From positions 248,001-312,000 of the forward strand of contig JAVXUO010002792.1 in the NCBI GenBank assembly GCA_033065855.1: a stretch of DNA of 64,000 nucleotides, written 5' to 3'. The notes beneath the pieces are model-generated. The model ran no database searches. It worked only from the letters and a program-made list of their open reading frames with translations, and had not been told where the DNA came from. The position numbers and the translations under genes are program-made. Position 1 is the stretch's first letter. The number at the start of each line of letters is the position of its first letter. Below, in pieces: positions 1-10,355 of the stretch. The DNA comes from Escallonia rubra. Taxonomy: Eukaryota > Streptophyta > Magnoliopsida > Escalloniales > Escalloniaceae.

Positions 1-743
1 GCTCTAATCCTTTCATCTAATACGCTAACACATGTTATAACAATAATAAAAGATTCACAATCAAATTTATAGAGTTTTACGAAAAGAAAAGTGTGTGTGT
101 GTGTGTACACACACACACGTGTACAAATACATGTATACACACACCAAAATGGTGTTGTTTTAAGGGTGATTACCTTATGAATTCCTCCTCAGAAAAAAAT
201 CTTCTACCTCCCAACTCTTCCTTTGATCCAATCTCTCTCTTCTCTCCCTTTCTTCCACTTTCTCTCTCTACACTCTCTCTTCTGCTGTAACCAAAGGACT
301 AATGTTCTCCTTCTCTACTGTAACCGAAAATACAATCTTAAGGTAAGACTTAATGTTCTACTAAACCTCTCTGATATTGTTTCCAAAATAGAGAGTTGAC
401 TTAACAAAAAAAAAATCAATATGCATCGTTTAATTATTTAATAGCCCTAACTTTAATTTTAAATTATTTATGTATCCCTTTAACTATCATAAATTGCCTA
501 TTGTACCACGCTTCACAATTGTCGTAAAAGGTTTCCAAAAATATCACTGATGCCAATCGTTACTAAAAGCCCCAATTAATATCACATATAATAGCTATCC
601 TTAAAATACAACTTATGGTTCCTACAATTGTCACTAAAGATCACAAAAGTTATAAGGCAGACCAATTTGTCGCTAAAGGTAGAATGATTTTTTTTTTTTA
701 GGATTTTTATCATGAAACCAGTCTAAGATTTTGGGGTATTACA
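1..743 (-). mobile_element. Ty3/gypsy 3' LTR remnant
   Basis: On the minus strand a polypurine tract (TGGGGGAGAA) is followed at 743 by TGTAATACCCC, the usual start of a plant gypsy LTR, directly after the gypsy coding remnant at 786-1168. The LTR would run toward position 1; its far end is not identified. It contains a GT/AC microsatellite (about 92-118) and CT-rich tracts. No gene is seen here. Confidence 0.5.
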
Positions 744-785
744 TTCTCCCCCAGTTATAAAAATTCATCCTTGAAATTTACGCAC

Positions 786-1168
786 CTAAAGTATCGAACA
801 AATGAGGGTAAGCACTTCGCATGGTATCCTCTTATTCCTAAATAGCCTCTTCAGTAGTGTGATTCCTCCACTATCACCTTGGTCCCACAGAACTTGTTCA
901 CGTCGGTCTAATATCTCCACCGGCACCTCCACATAACTCAAGTCTGTCTGAATATCATTAGGACGATGCAACAAAACACGAGTCGGATCATGCACATACT
1001 TCCTCAACACCGACACATGGAATACAATGTGAACATACGACAGATCAGACGACAATGCCAAACTATAAGCTACATGTCCAATTCTCTCAAGAATCTCATA
1101 GGGTCCAATATATCTTGGGTTGAGCTTACCTTTCTTCCCGAGACATATCACTCCCTTCTAAGGAGATA
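786..1168 (-). pseudogene. Ty3/gypsy polyprotein C-terminus (integrase tail), broken
   Basis: Translates as the end of a gypsy integrase: GKLNPRYIGPYEILERIG, then a VFHVSVLRKYVHDP block and VEVPVEILDRREQ. After VEILDRREQVL the frame shifts; the expected TEEA...EDTMRSAYPHLF tail is found in another frame with two stops. The upstream part is cut off at 1169 by another LTR. It is dead. Confidence 0.8.
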
Positions 1169-1900
1169 TGTCACAACCCGAATCCATGGGTGAGCCCATG
1201 AGCTAGGTTCATGACAGGCCGCAGGCCCATTCGAATATCCACCCAGGGCTTTGCCAGGACTTATTACAACGTGTACATTATGTGTGTGTGCGCCCTCTCT
1301 CTTGCAGTGTGTGTGTGGGAGGTGGGGGTGGTTCTGTGTCCAATACGTGTATGTGTGTGTCAGGGGAGAGGGGAAACTGTGGTAGGAATGTGTGCGTCAT
1401 GTTCAATGTGCGTTTGTTGGTTGTGTGCGTGAGTGGGTGTCCATGGATGGGTTTGTGGTGGGGGTGGGTGTGTGTTTGTGTGTAGGATGAGGGGGTAGGG
1501 GAAACTACGGTAGGGGGTGTACGTGCGCGCGTGTGTTATGGGTATGTTTGTATGTGCGTGTAGTGGTCGAATGGGGTTGGGGGAAGGGAACCCTTGTGTG
1601 TGGTGTATGTGGTTGTATGTGGTGGTATGTGGTGGTGGGTGGTCGACATGTGAGGTGGGAGACATTGATTGGGTAAAAGTGAGAGAATTGAGAAAAATAA
1701 GTTGGAAGAATGTCATTAAGTTAAAATAGGTAAGGACAAAGGGTATTATGGTCAATTTACGCAATCCATAACGTATCCCTCTAAAGTGCCCAAATTCTGT
1801 AAGTGTGGACAGGTTTAGTGCTTAAATTTAATGTTGGGGGAGAAGGGGGAGGGGAAAGGGGGGGGGCATCACACATCGCATATCACACAAGGGGTTATTA
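1169..1900 (+). mobile_element. LTR-like insertion in the gypsy remnant
   Basis: TGTCACAACCC, a frequent gypsy LTR start, lies exactly where the integrase reading frame at 786-1168 is interrupted. The following 700 bp is GT/GGGT-rich low complexity without a credible gene. The right end (near 1870-1900, GGGGGG then CATCACACA) and any target duplication are uncertain. Confidence 0.4.
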
Positions 1901-2152
1901 GCTAGTTTCCCCTAAAAGTAATCCTAGTGCCATATATGCCCTTAGGCTTTATTCACGATGAAAAAAAAGGAGCAAAAATGATCTGGTCAGCTGTTTTAGA
2001 TCCCAGAAGGTAATTCATGATCAACCCCTAAACTTCCACAACTTTTTTAAAATGACCTTGGTATAATTTATCAAGAAAAATATATATTTACCGAACTATC
2101 GTTGTTGTCTAAACCCAAAATTCTTTTACGATTTTTTTATTTGGAATATTAC
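1901..2152 (-). mobile_element. Second gypsy LTR start
   Basis: Minus strand: a polypurine tract (AAGGGGGGGAGGA) is followed at 2153 by TGTAATATTCC, mirroring the arrangement at 743. Only the LTR start is clear. Confidence 0.4.
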
Positions 2153-2590
2153 ATCCTCCCCCCCTTAAGATAATTCGTCCTCAAAACTGGACACGCCTGA
2201 AGCATCGAATAGTTAAGGGTGCTTTTTGCATTATGCATCCTCTCTCTCTCTCAAGTGGCTTCCTTCGTCGAATGGTTACGACATAAAACCTACAAAAAAT
2301 ATATAATCTTGGAGCGCATAACATGCTTCTTCCACTCTAATATACACAGCGGTTGCCCTTAGTACGAGAAGTCATTACTAATTTGGAGGGGCTAATAATC
2401 AATAACATAAGATGGATCAAATGAGTACTTCTGCAAGGCCGAGACATGAAACACGTCGTGAAGTTGAGATTATGAGGACCTTGGTTTAACCTAGCTATAA
2501 ATTTCATTTCATGCTTGTTAGTATGCATGTAGCGCGGATATCTTTCTTGTTGAAAGATCTTATGCATTATACGAGTTGAATTCATGACCT
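2153..2590 (-). pseudogene. Second degenerate Ty3/gypsy integrase tail
   Basis: In mixed frames the minus strand reads like an HDVFHVSALQKY...DPSYVI block and a polyprotein tail before the polypurine tract at 2153-2165. Stops and frameshifts are frequent. It resembles the remnant at 786-1168 but is older. Confidence 0.5.
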
Positions 2591-2639
2591 ATTTATGTAG
2601 AACAAGTTGTAAGCTTGTGTTGGCATAGAAACACCTCAA

Positions 2640-3620
2640 GTAGGTGGATTAGCTTAGTCTTAATCATGATTAGTTGGTCTTAAGCATGATTAGTTATTCC
2701 TAAGCATGATTAGTTGAGCCCTAATTATGATTCTGCTAATTTGGATTAATTAAGGTTAATCATGATTAGTTAGTCACTAAGCTTGATTAGTTTCCCTTAA
2801 TCTTAATTAAGCTAATTGTGATTACTTAGCTACAAAACTAGGTTAACTAGTACTAATGAAACTTATTAAGGTAGCGTTTGAAAACCATTTCGTTTTCAGT
2901 TTTTTCTCAAGTTTTGTAATCTGGAGAAAGAAAACGTGTTCGGCACACAGTTTTCATTTTTTTTTCTTTTCAGTTTTGAAAACTAGTTTTTAAAACATGG
3001 CTGTTTTTTAAAACTCCCATTTTAGAGTTTTGGATTTTCAGTTTTGGTTTTTGTTTTGAGACCACCCCTCCCCCCCCCCCCCCACCACAGCCACTGCCTC
3101 CCACCAGCCACCGCAACCACCACCAAAGAAAAAACTCAAAATAAAAATTGGGTAATCAAACACCCATTTGTTTTTGTAAAAAATTAAAAAAATTGATTTT
3201 GGTTGTTGTTTTTTTGGAAACAGAAAATCAAAACTATAAGTGATTTCAAACAGACTCTTAAGTCTACAATTTACTTGGCTTGTATGACCTTATTGGTAAG
3301 TCTTGGAAGTGGTCCAATACCCTTGAGACTCTTGTTCCTTATTCCTGATTAGTTCGTCTTAAGCATGATTACTTATATATAAGCATGATTAGTTGAGCCC
3401 TAATTGTGATTTTGCTAATCTAGATTAATTAAGGTTAATCATGATTAGTTAAACACTAATCTTAATTAGTTTTCCTAATCTTGATTAAGCTAATTGTGAT
3501 TGCTTAGTTACTAAACTAGGTTAACTAGTACTAATGAAGCTTATTATGTCTAAAATTTACTTGACTTGTCATGACGCTATTGGTAAGTCTTAGAATTGGT
3601 CCAATACCCTTGAGATTTTT
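2640..3620 (+). repeat. Tandem duplication (about 270 bp), first unit split by a MITE
   Basis: Unit 1 (about 2680-2866 plus 3262-3335) and unit 2 (about 3345-3620) share the same order of motifs: repeated AAGCATGATTAGTT, GAGCCCTAATT, GGTTAACTAGTACTAATGAA, CTTATTA, then ATTTACTTG and GGTCCAATACCCTTGAGA. Identity is high but not perfect. Unit 1 carries the insertion at 2870-3258. Confidence 0.8.
2870..3258. mobile_element. Tourist-like (PIF/Harbinger) MITE with TAA target duplication
   Basis: 389 bp, flanked by TAA at 2867-2869 and 3259-3261. Ends are imperfect inverted repeats (GGTAGCGTTTGAAAACC versus AGAGTCTGTTTGAAATC on the other strand). The interior has poly-C and CCACC-rich DNA. The neighbouring duplicate (about 3541-3552) shows the uninterrupted site. 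Same family as 60042-60592. Confidence 0.75.
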
Positions 3621-4293
3621 GTTGCTCTATGGTGAAAACTTAGCAAATTTACTTGGACTTTGATGACTCATGTCTTCTACCTTTTAAAGTAAAAACAAGA
3701 AGAGAGGAGAGAGGGGAGGTGCCTATTTATAGAAAAATTAGAGAGGAGGTTTGAAAACTTGAAAAAGGAAGGAAAAATGGGAATTTGCTGTTATAATTTC
3801 TGATTAGTAAACATTGATGGTCGGATGTTCTCTTCTTGATAAAAGATGGAGCTCTTGATGAGTTCTACACCCTGATCAGTTTCTTTTTGTCAAAGGTAGG
3901 TTTTATATGAGAAACCTTAGAGCATGGTTTTAGTCATGTTTTGTGTGTATATGCCCTTGCTATATATGGTGTGTTATGTGCTTATAGAGTGTTAGTGTTT
4001 GATTAGAGAAATCTGGACAGACTATGTGTTGATATTTAAGCAAGGATATCTTATTCAATACTTATCAGCTTTGAGTTTTCTATAACTTTATGGGAAGCTG
4101 AAGATGTGTGCTTTAACATTCTCTCTTTTATCACTCTTTAATTCTAAGTGTCTATTGACCTAAATCGATTATTTATGGAATTGGTCGAAGCTGATTAACC
4201 TGGGCAGATTATGTGTTGATGTTTGAACAAGCATATCGCATTCAATACTTTTCGGATTTGAGTGTTCTTTAACTTTCTGGAAAGCAGAAGATG
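3621..4293 (+). other. Repeat-derived A+T-rich DNA, no gene
   Basis: No reading frame with family resemblance. Two similar stretches (near 4010-4060 and 4200-4245, both with GACAGATTATGTGTTGAT-like text and ATTCAATACTT) suggest an internal duplication inside an old LTR. Confidence 0.4.
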
Positions 4294-4897
4294 TGTACAT
4301 ATGCATATGTAAAGCGTATCGAGCACTGCTGGGGTGGCTTTGCTGTAGTGTACTGCTCATGTTCAATGTTATCTATTTCTATTTTATTATACATAAAGTG
4401 TTTTGAATAACTGTTAATTGAGGGATTGAGTTGATACTCATCCTTATGTTTATATCGAAACAACTGTGGTTTCATTTAAAATTTATTTGAAAAGATGTTA
4501 TATGACTTGAATGTAAAATCGTTCAAATCGTTCGTTTTGTTTAAATATTTGATTGACCTTACTGGGTTCTCAAAAGCTCACTCTCATTTGACTTCCTTTT
4601 CGCAAGTGATAACCAACAATAGGATATTTGGAGTGATTAGAGCCTGAATAAGAGGTCGACTGGAAATTTTATTATTTCTTTTAGTTAAGCCCCTCCCCTG
4701 CAAGGGAAAGTAATGTTTAACTTAGTTGTACAAGTACTAAATTTTAGATTTTTATTTAAGAACGATGTAATTGAGAGTTTGAGTTATTGTAGAAGCCATT
4801 ATACACATTGGGGCTTTCTTATCAAATTGACGCAATTAAATGATTAAGTGATTGATCGATCGATTGTTTAACACTCCGAAAATTGTGGGGTGTTACA
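4294..4897 (+). mobile_element. 3' part of a Ty3/gypsy 5' LTR
   Basis: Ends GGGGTGTTACA at 4897, the inverted complement of the TGTAACACCC start found at 5469, and is followed two bases later by a primer-binding site. Closely similar to 17370-17943. The LTR's own start is not recognised. Confidence 0.65.
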
Positions 4898-5468
4898 GTT
4901 GGTATCAAAGCATAGGTATATGATTCTGTAGACTTTAGAAGAAGCCTGTGAGGGACAACCTAATTTTTGACAAGAGAGTTAGGGAAAACTTTCCTACCTT
5001 AGTTGAACCGTAATAGTGGCTGAATATGAGAGTGCCCAGCGAAAATGTAGTGGGTACATAATTTAGTTTGAGGCATTTTTGTGTAAGTACTTATAGGAAT
5101 TGGCTAAGTAATTCGAGGACAAGAATCTCAGGTACACTTGTGGTTAATTAGGTGTCGTACATTATTTGATAATTGAGTGACATACTCGTTTATATGGCTT
5201 AGCTCTATATGAGGGCTGAGAGAAAAACTTGTCCTTTAGAGAGGGAAAGTATTTGGTAGTTCACTTTCCTAACCTAGGGTTGAAATATATGGTAGATTTA
5301 AGTCGATTACTCGCTACTTTAGCAAAAATTTGTAAGTTATAATTTTGGACCCTTAACGATAATTGGTGTGAACAATATTACCTGAGAACTAAAAGATATA
5401 ATGTGATGCATGTATCTGTAGCGTAGTTACATAAATTTCGAGGATGTAATTTTTATAAGTGGGGAGAA
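4898..5468 (+). mobile_element. Deleted gypsy internal region (571 bp)
   Basis: Between the primer-binding site and the next LTR start only 571 bp remain. The right end keeps a short polyprotein-tail-like stretch and a purine tract (AGTGGGGAGAA) just before TGTAACACCC at 5469. Nearly all of gag-pol is gone. Confidence 0.55.
4900..4916 (+). promoter_or_regulatory. Retrotransposon primer-binding site (initiator Met tRNA)
   Basis: TGGTATCAAAGC differs by one base from TGGTATCAGAGC, the complement of the plant initiator tRNA-Met 3' end, and lies just after the LTR end, as in a plus-strand gypsy element. Confidence 0.75.
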
Positions 5469-6481
5469 TGTAACACCCGAAACGTTGGTACTTTCTAGCC
5501 GGTTATTTCATTTATTTGGCGACAGATTTTATAAGCAACATTTAGCATTGATTAGCGTGACTGAATTTTATCGGCAATCTTTAGCGACAAGTTTTAGGAA
5601 CCATAAGTTATAACTTAATGATGGCCATTATAAGTGATATTGATTGAGGTACTTACTGACAATAAGTGTAAATAATATTTTTGAAATTTTTTAGTGATGA
5701 AATTTTTAGTTATCATCGATATTTTATGTAGCAACTTTTAACGACGATTAGTGAAGCAGGGTAGCATAACAACCCGTTAAAATTTTTCTAGCACATAAAA
5801 TTATCATAAGAAATTATTTTGGGCCTCTTCGTAATAATAGGAAGTTCCGGGTAAGTTTTGAATAACTACCAAAAATTATGTGTGTGTGGGGGTGGGTTAG
5901 TAATTTTTTAGTTTACGATTTTAATATATATACATACACTTTGAGAGAGGGAGCAGCCGTCCCAATTTTCCCCTTGCTCGTCCGAAGCATGGCTGAGAGA
6001 AAGAGAGAGAGAGAGATAGATACAGAAGGAAGAAAAAAAAAGAGGAGACGACAATCGATTTTTTCGGCGAATTGTGTAGAATATTCCGATAAGTTTCTAG
6101 CCATATTTTTCAGATTTACACAATGTTTATGGGAATAAGGGGGCTGGGTTTTGTGGTTAGTAGTGTGTGTGAAGTGAGGGCAGTCATGGTGGCTGCCGTA
6201 GTGTGCGTATGTGTGTGTGGGTTTGAGGGAGAAAAAGGGCTACAGTTGCAAGAAGAAGCCACAGCCATGAGGCAATGGCTGTGTTGTTGCTGTTGGACTT
6301 TGTGAAGATAATGTTTTGAGGGTTGTAGTATATATTGTGAGGTGTTTGTGGTTGGGTTTTTAAAACTTGAAGAAAAGGGTGCAACCATGAAAGAAATGGG
6401 TGTTTTGTGAATATGTGTGTGCAATTAGAAGATGTTGGGTTTTTTTTTTGGTGTACCGTGAGGCAGTGGTGTGTGTATTTA
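5469..6481 (+). mobile_element. Gypsy 3' LTR start and following A+T-rich DNA
   Basis: Starts TGTAACACCCGAAACG. Downstream there are LTR-like phrases, a GA-rich tract at 5995-6050 and GT-rich low complexity. Small reading frames at 5878-6424 are low complexity and I do not call them genes. Confidence 0.4.
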
Positions 6482-8487
6482 TGTAACGCTCCCGACTTTG
6501 TATGCCGTTACTAAAAATCAAACCCTAAAATAAAATACATTTCACTATTTTTTTTTTGTTTCAATCACAACAAGGTATAAAACAGAGCATCTAATCCATT
6601 TGCGACAAAAATATCTCCATAAATAAATTTTACTTAAAATCTATCCTCTTCAAACTCCAACTAAAATAAAATAATAAACCACTGCCAAAACCCATTATGA
6701 GTTCTAATTCCAATTCAAATTACCCACATCTGGGTAAAGTTCTCAAAATGGATTACATAGTTCAAAGAAACTAATAAGCTAAGTTCTCTAATTCCCCAAG
6801 CGTGCACAAGCCTCTAATCGTGTCTACCACCTGTGGTAAGGAACAAAACAACCAAGTAGGGGGTGAGCTCGAATAGCCCGGTAAGGAAAAAAAAATAGAA
6901 ATCAATACAATAATCCAAAGTTCAAAACAAAGCCAAAACTTGATGAACACGTGACAACAATTGACGACGATACAAATAAAGCAAAATAATATGCGAAATG
7001 ATCATTAAGTGATCCAAAGGACCCAAATCGAGCACAAAACCTTAAGGTACGAAAAGCATACTGGTAGCGTAATAGCCGTCGTCAAGAGGGCTATCCAAAA
7101 GTCACTAAGGTGACTACAAAAGTCTTAAAGACTCCCTTTTCAAAAGGGTTGTACACTTGTACGTCTTAATGATCATATACAATGGGTCGAATGGTAGTTC
7201 ACAACAATTTAATGTTGCAATTCTAATGAGCCGCAATACCAAAACATGATTATAGAAAATCTAAAATCAAATACTTGGCTAGCGAGTTGTAGAAATTTTG
7301 AAGTCAAAATAAATGTATACGGTTACAAAATAAATGTTTCTAGTAGCATTTCACACAAAAGGGGCATAGTGGTTAAGATATAGTAGTATCTAACAAAGAG
7401 TGTCACCTGTAAAAGGCATGAAGCAAGCCAGCATGCCAAAAAAAGGGCAATGGAGTGTAACATTAACACACTTCTACTGGCAGAGAACATAGCTAGTGAA
7501 ATAAAAGAAATGAACAAAGCTAAAGTCAATCACCAGGAGTCTAAAGAGAATGAGCATGAGCCTAATAAGGACGAACCTAGAGTAAGGGACTAATGTCCTA
7601 GAATCAGCTCTGGCAGATTAGTGTAACAAAAGAAATGAAATGCTTGGAAACTATAAATTGCTTTCTCCTAAAAAAGTACAGTGAATGAACCATTTGCAAA
7701 AAGACGACATGAGAAGAGAATAATGCTACTTCATAACCAATAACGTGGTGGCATGGGAGTATTAACCAACAGGGAAATCGGAAAGCAATAACGTGGTGGC
7801 ATAAGAGTGTTAACCAATAAGGAAATCATATTGGTAATCGTCCAGCCATGGAACCGTACCTAGCCAAACGAAACAGGAGAAAAAAAAAACATCCGTTGGG
7901 CAAGAATTCAGAACATGGCACCAAAGGTTTACACCAATTGGAAACTATTTCAAACGGAACCGACAATTGACCTAGGAATGAGCGGTGGCGAATGAACTAT
8001 TAAGGAGACCTGTGATCGAGTGAACAATTAAGGATTCCTTTACCATAGCAAGAAGTACGAAATTCCTTACCTTAATCAAGCACTTTTGTAGCAAAATCCA
8101 CAAATCACCAACGTTAGAAATTAAAAGAGCCTCCCAATCTTGCTCTTGTGCTCTCTCAGCCCTAGAGGAAGAAGAAGAAGTAGAAGAACCCAAGGGGCTG
8201 CCAATTTCAATTGTAATTTAAAGGAAACCCTAATATGGAAAATTACCTAAAGACCCCTCAAACTTTAAGTACTTATTCAAAGTGCACCCTAAACTCTATA
8301 ATATTACAAAAAGGGCACTAACTTTATTTCTTTTTTATTTTTATTGTTATTTTTTTACTATTATTGCTACTACTATTAACTAAATAATAACCTCAAGAAA
8401 TAGTGGAATCTTACCATTTATGTGTGTGTGTGTGTGATGGAGTGTGCTGTGTGCATGGGTGTGTTTGTGCGCATATATATATATATA
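6482..8487. other. LTR-derived DNA without a gene
   Basis: TGTAACGCTCCCGACTTTG at 6482 looks like another gypsy LTR start, and GGGTGAGCTCGAATAGCCCGGTAAGG-like text (about 6860) recurs near 41640 in another orientation. Two 45-bp phrases at 7740-7830 (ATAACGTGGTGGCAT...) are tandemly repeated. No credible coding sequence. Confidence 0.4.
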
Positions 8488-8758
8488 GGGCAAATTACAC
8501 TTATATCCCTGAGGTTTGGGTATAATTACAGTCAAGGACAACGAGTTTCAAAATGTAACATTCCGTGACCAAACACTTTTAAAATGTATCAGCCGTGTCC
8601 ATCTGTTAGGGTTCCATCCAAAAGTTGTACTTTTTGTATGATGTCATCAATATGTATTTTTAAAATGACGATACTAGCCCTTGTACTGTATATATTTAAA
8701 AATATCTGTTTATTATTATATATGATTTATTTATCAGTTTTAGTTTTAGGATATTCTT

Positions 8759-8941
8759 GAAACCCTAATTCGCAAATTAGGATATTCTTGAAACCATAAT
8801 TTGCAAATTAGGATTTTCTTGAAACTCTAATTTGCAAATTAGGATTTTCTTGAAACCCTAATTTACAAATTAGGATTTTTTTGAAACCCTAATTTGCAAA
8901 TTAGGGTTTCAAGAAAACCCTAATTTGCAAATTAGGGTTTT
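8759..8941 (+). repeat. 31-bp minisatellite of palindromes with telo-box motifs
   Basis: Five to six units beginning GAAACCCTAA. Each contains the perfect 18-bp palindrome CCTAATTTGCAAATTAGG or a one-base variant. AAACCCTAA is the plant telo-box. Confidence 0.85.
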
Positions 8942-9341
8942 ATGTTCTATGTTCTCTCTCCCTACCACCTCGTCGCCGCCACCCACCCCCCGTCCACCCC
9001 CATCGCCTCCCCCACCCTCCCTTCAACCTGTGGCTGCCCCCATCGAAGGTCTCTTAGCTGCTGAGATCGATCCCACTTCTTCCCACCCACTGCTGCCCAC
9101 CCCTTCCCCCTCACATAGCCACCGCCATGGTGGGTTCGTACAATCGATTGGACATATTTTGGCCCATGGTGTTTATAGAGTTTAATTGTTGGTTTAATTT
9201 GTAGATATAATTGATTGTGGTTGGTTTTGGCTTTGGAAGATAGTGGTGTTGACTGAGTTGGTTTTGGTGGGTGGATTTTCACTTTGCTCGATGGTGGTGA
9301 CGGTGGGCGTGGTGGGTTTTTGGTGATTCTGGTAATGGTTG

Positions 9342-9470
9342 GCAGGCGGGGTGCGGCGCCGGGGAAAGGGAGCAGGCGGGGTGCGGCGCCGGGGAAGGGG
9401 AGCAGGCGGGGTGCGGCGCCGGGGAAGGGGAGCAGGCGGGGTTCGGCGCCGGGGAAGGGAAGCAGACGGG
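9342..9470 (+). repeat. 30-bp G+C-rich minisatellite
   Basis: Four units plus a partial one, at 9342, 9372, 9402, 9432 and 9462, of a GCAGGCGGGGTGCGGCGCCG-type sequence, differing by single bases. Open in several frames because the unit length is divisible by three. Confidence 0.9.
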
Positions 9471-9736
9471 GTGGGTGGGTGACGGGGAAGGGCAAGGGGG
9501 ATGAAGATGGGGTGGGGAGGGGAGGGGGGGGGAAGACAATGAAAATTAGGGTTTCATGTGGTCCCAGGGGCAAATCAGGGTTTCAACTTTTATTTAGGGG
9601 CAACTTGGTCTTTTTGTCAGAACCGTTAAGTATTTTTGTATTCCGTTTGTCAATGGACACAAGTGTTACATTTTGAAACTTTGTGTCCTCGCGTGTAATT
9701 ACCCCCAAACCTCAGGGACATAAGTGTAATTAGCCC

Positions 9737-9780
<44 letters not shown>

Positions 9781-10355
9781 AAATGGTGTGGACAAATGCG
9801 AGTGTGTGCTGTGTTCTGGGTAGTGGGCAGAGAAGAAGTGGGTCTTGGTGGGTCACAGCAGTGGGTAGTACGATGTGCAAGCACATGTATACCACGGGTT
9901 AGCGTTAGGTATGTCGCCCGCACTGGATACTGTATAGTGATTTTTTTTTTGTAAGTAAAAATATATATCAACCAATGAAACAATAGTACAACATCTGCAA
10001 GGGGCATACCCTAGGAATACAACAAAGAAACGCAAGTCTTGTTAAGAAAGAGCGAAAAAGAAACCTAAATTATGCAGAAACATGCCACACTGGCAACAAA
10101 AGAAAACGGGGTACTACATAACACTAAATCTAGATCAGCAAAAGAAAATACAAAAGACTCTGTAATGACCACAAGAAGGCAGGTGAAGCCACGTGTAGTT
10201 TGGAAATCCTGGTACTACCATAAGACATGCTAAAAGCTGCAACGGTCTGTCTGTACGTGGACTGATCACCCAGAAATCAATCTGGACCAAATCATGATGG
10301 AATCAGGTAAATATGGAGTCGGGGAGCTACTATTCACCCTGGAACCACCGGTTAG

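Larger units (their letters stand above)
8488..9736. mobile_element. MULE-like terminal-inverted-repeat element
   Basis: 1,249 bp. The first ~80 bp (GGGCAAATTACACTTATATC...) and the reverse complement of the last ~80 bp (GGGCTAATTACACTTATGTC...) match at roughly 85%. It is flanked on both sides by ATATATATA, a 9-bp duplication as expected for Mutator-like elements, although the flanks are AT microsatellite, which weakens this. No transposase is present: the inside holds two minisatellites and G+C-rich low-complexity frames. Confidence 0.7.

Noticed and set aside
4900..4916. tRNA gene
   Set aside because: Only the short primer-binding match is present; there are no tRNA arms or A and B boxes.
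8759..8941. Interstitial telomere
   Set aside because: The unit is a 31-bp palindrome with one CCCTAA per side, not TTTAGGG repeats.
9342..9470. CRISPR-like array
   Set aside because: Units are directly adjacent without unique spacers, and this is a plant nuclear minisatellite.
8962..9676. Pro-rich or Gly/Arg-rich proteins on both strands
   Set aside because: They follow the 30-bp minisatellite, which stays open in any frame because its length is a multiple of three.
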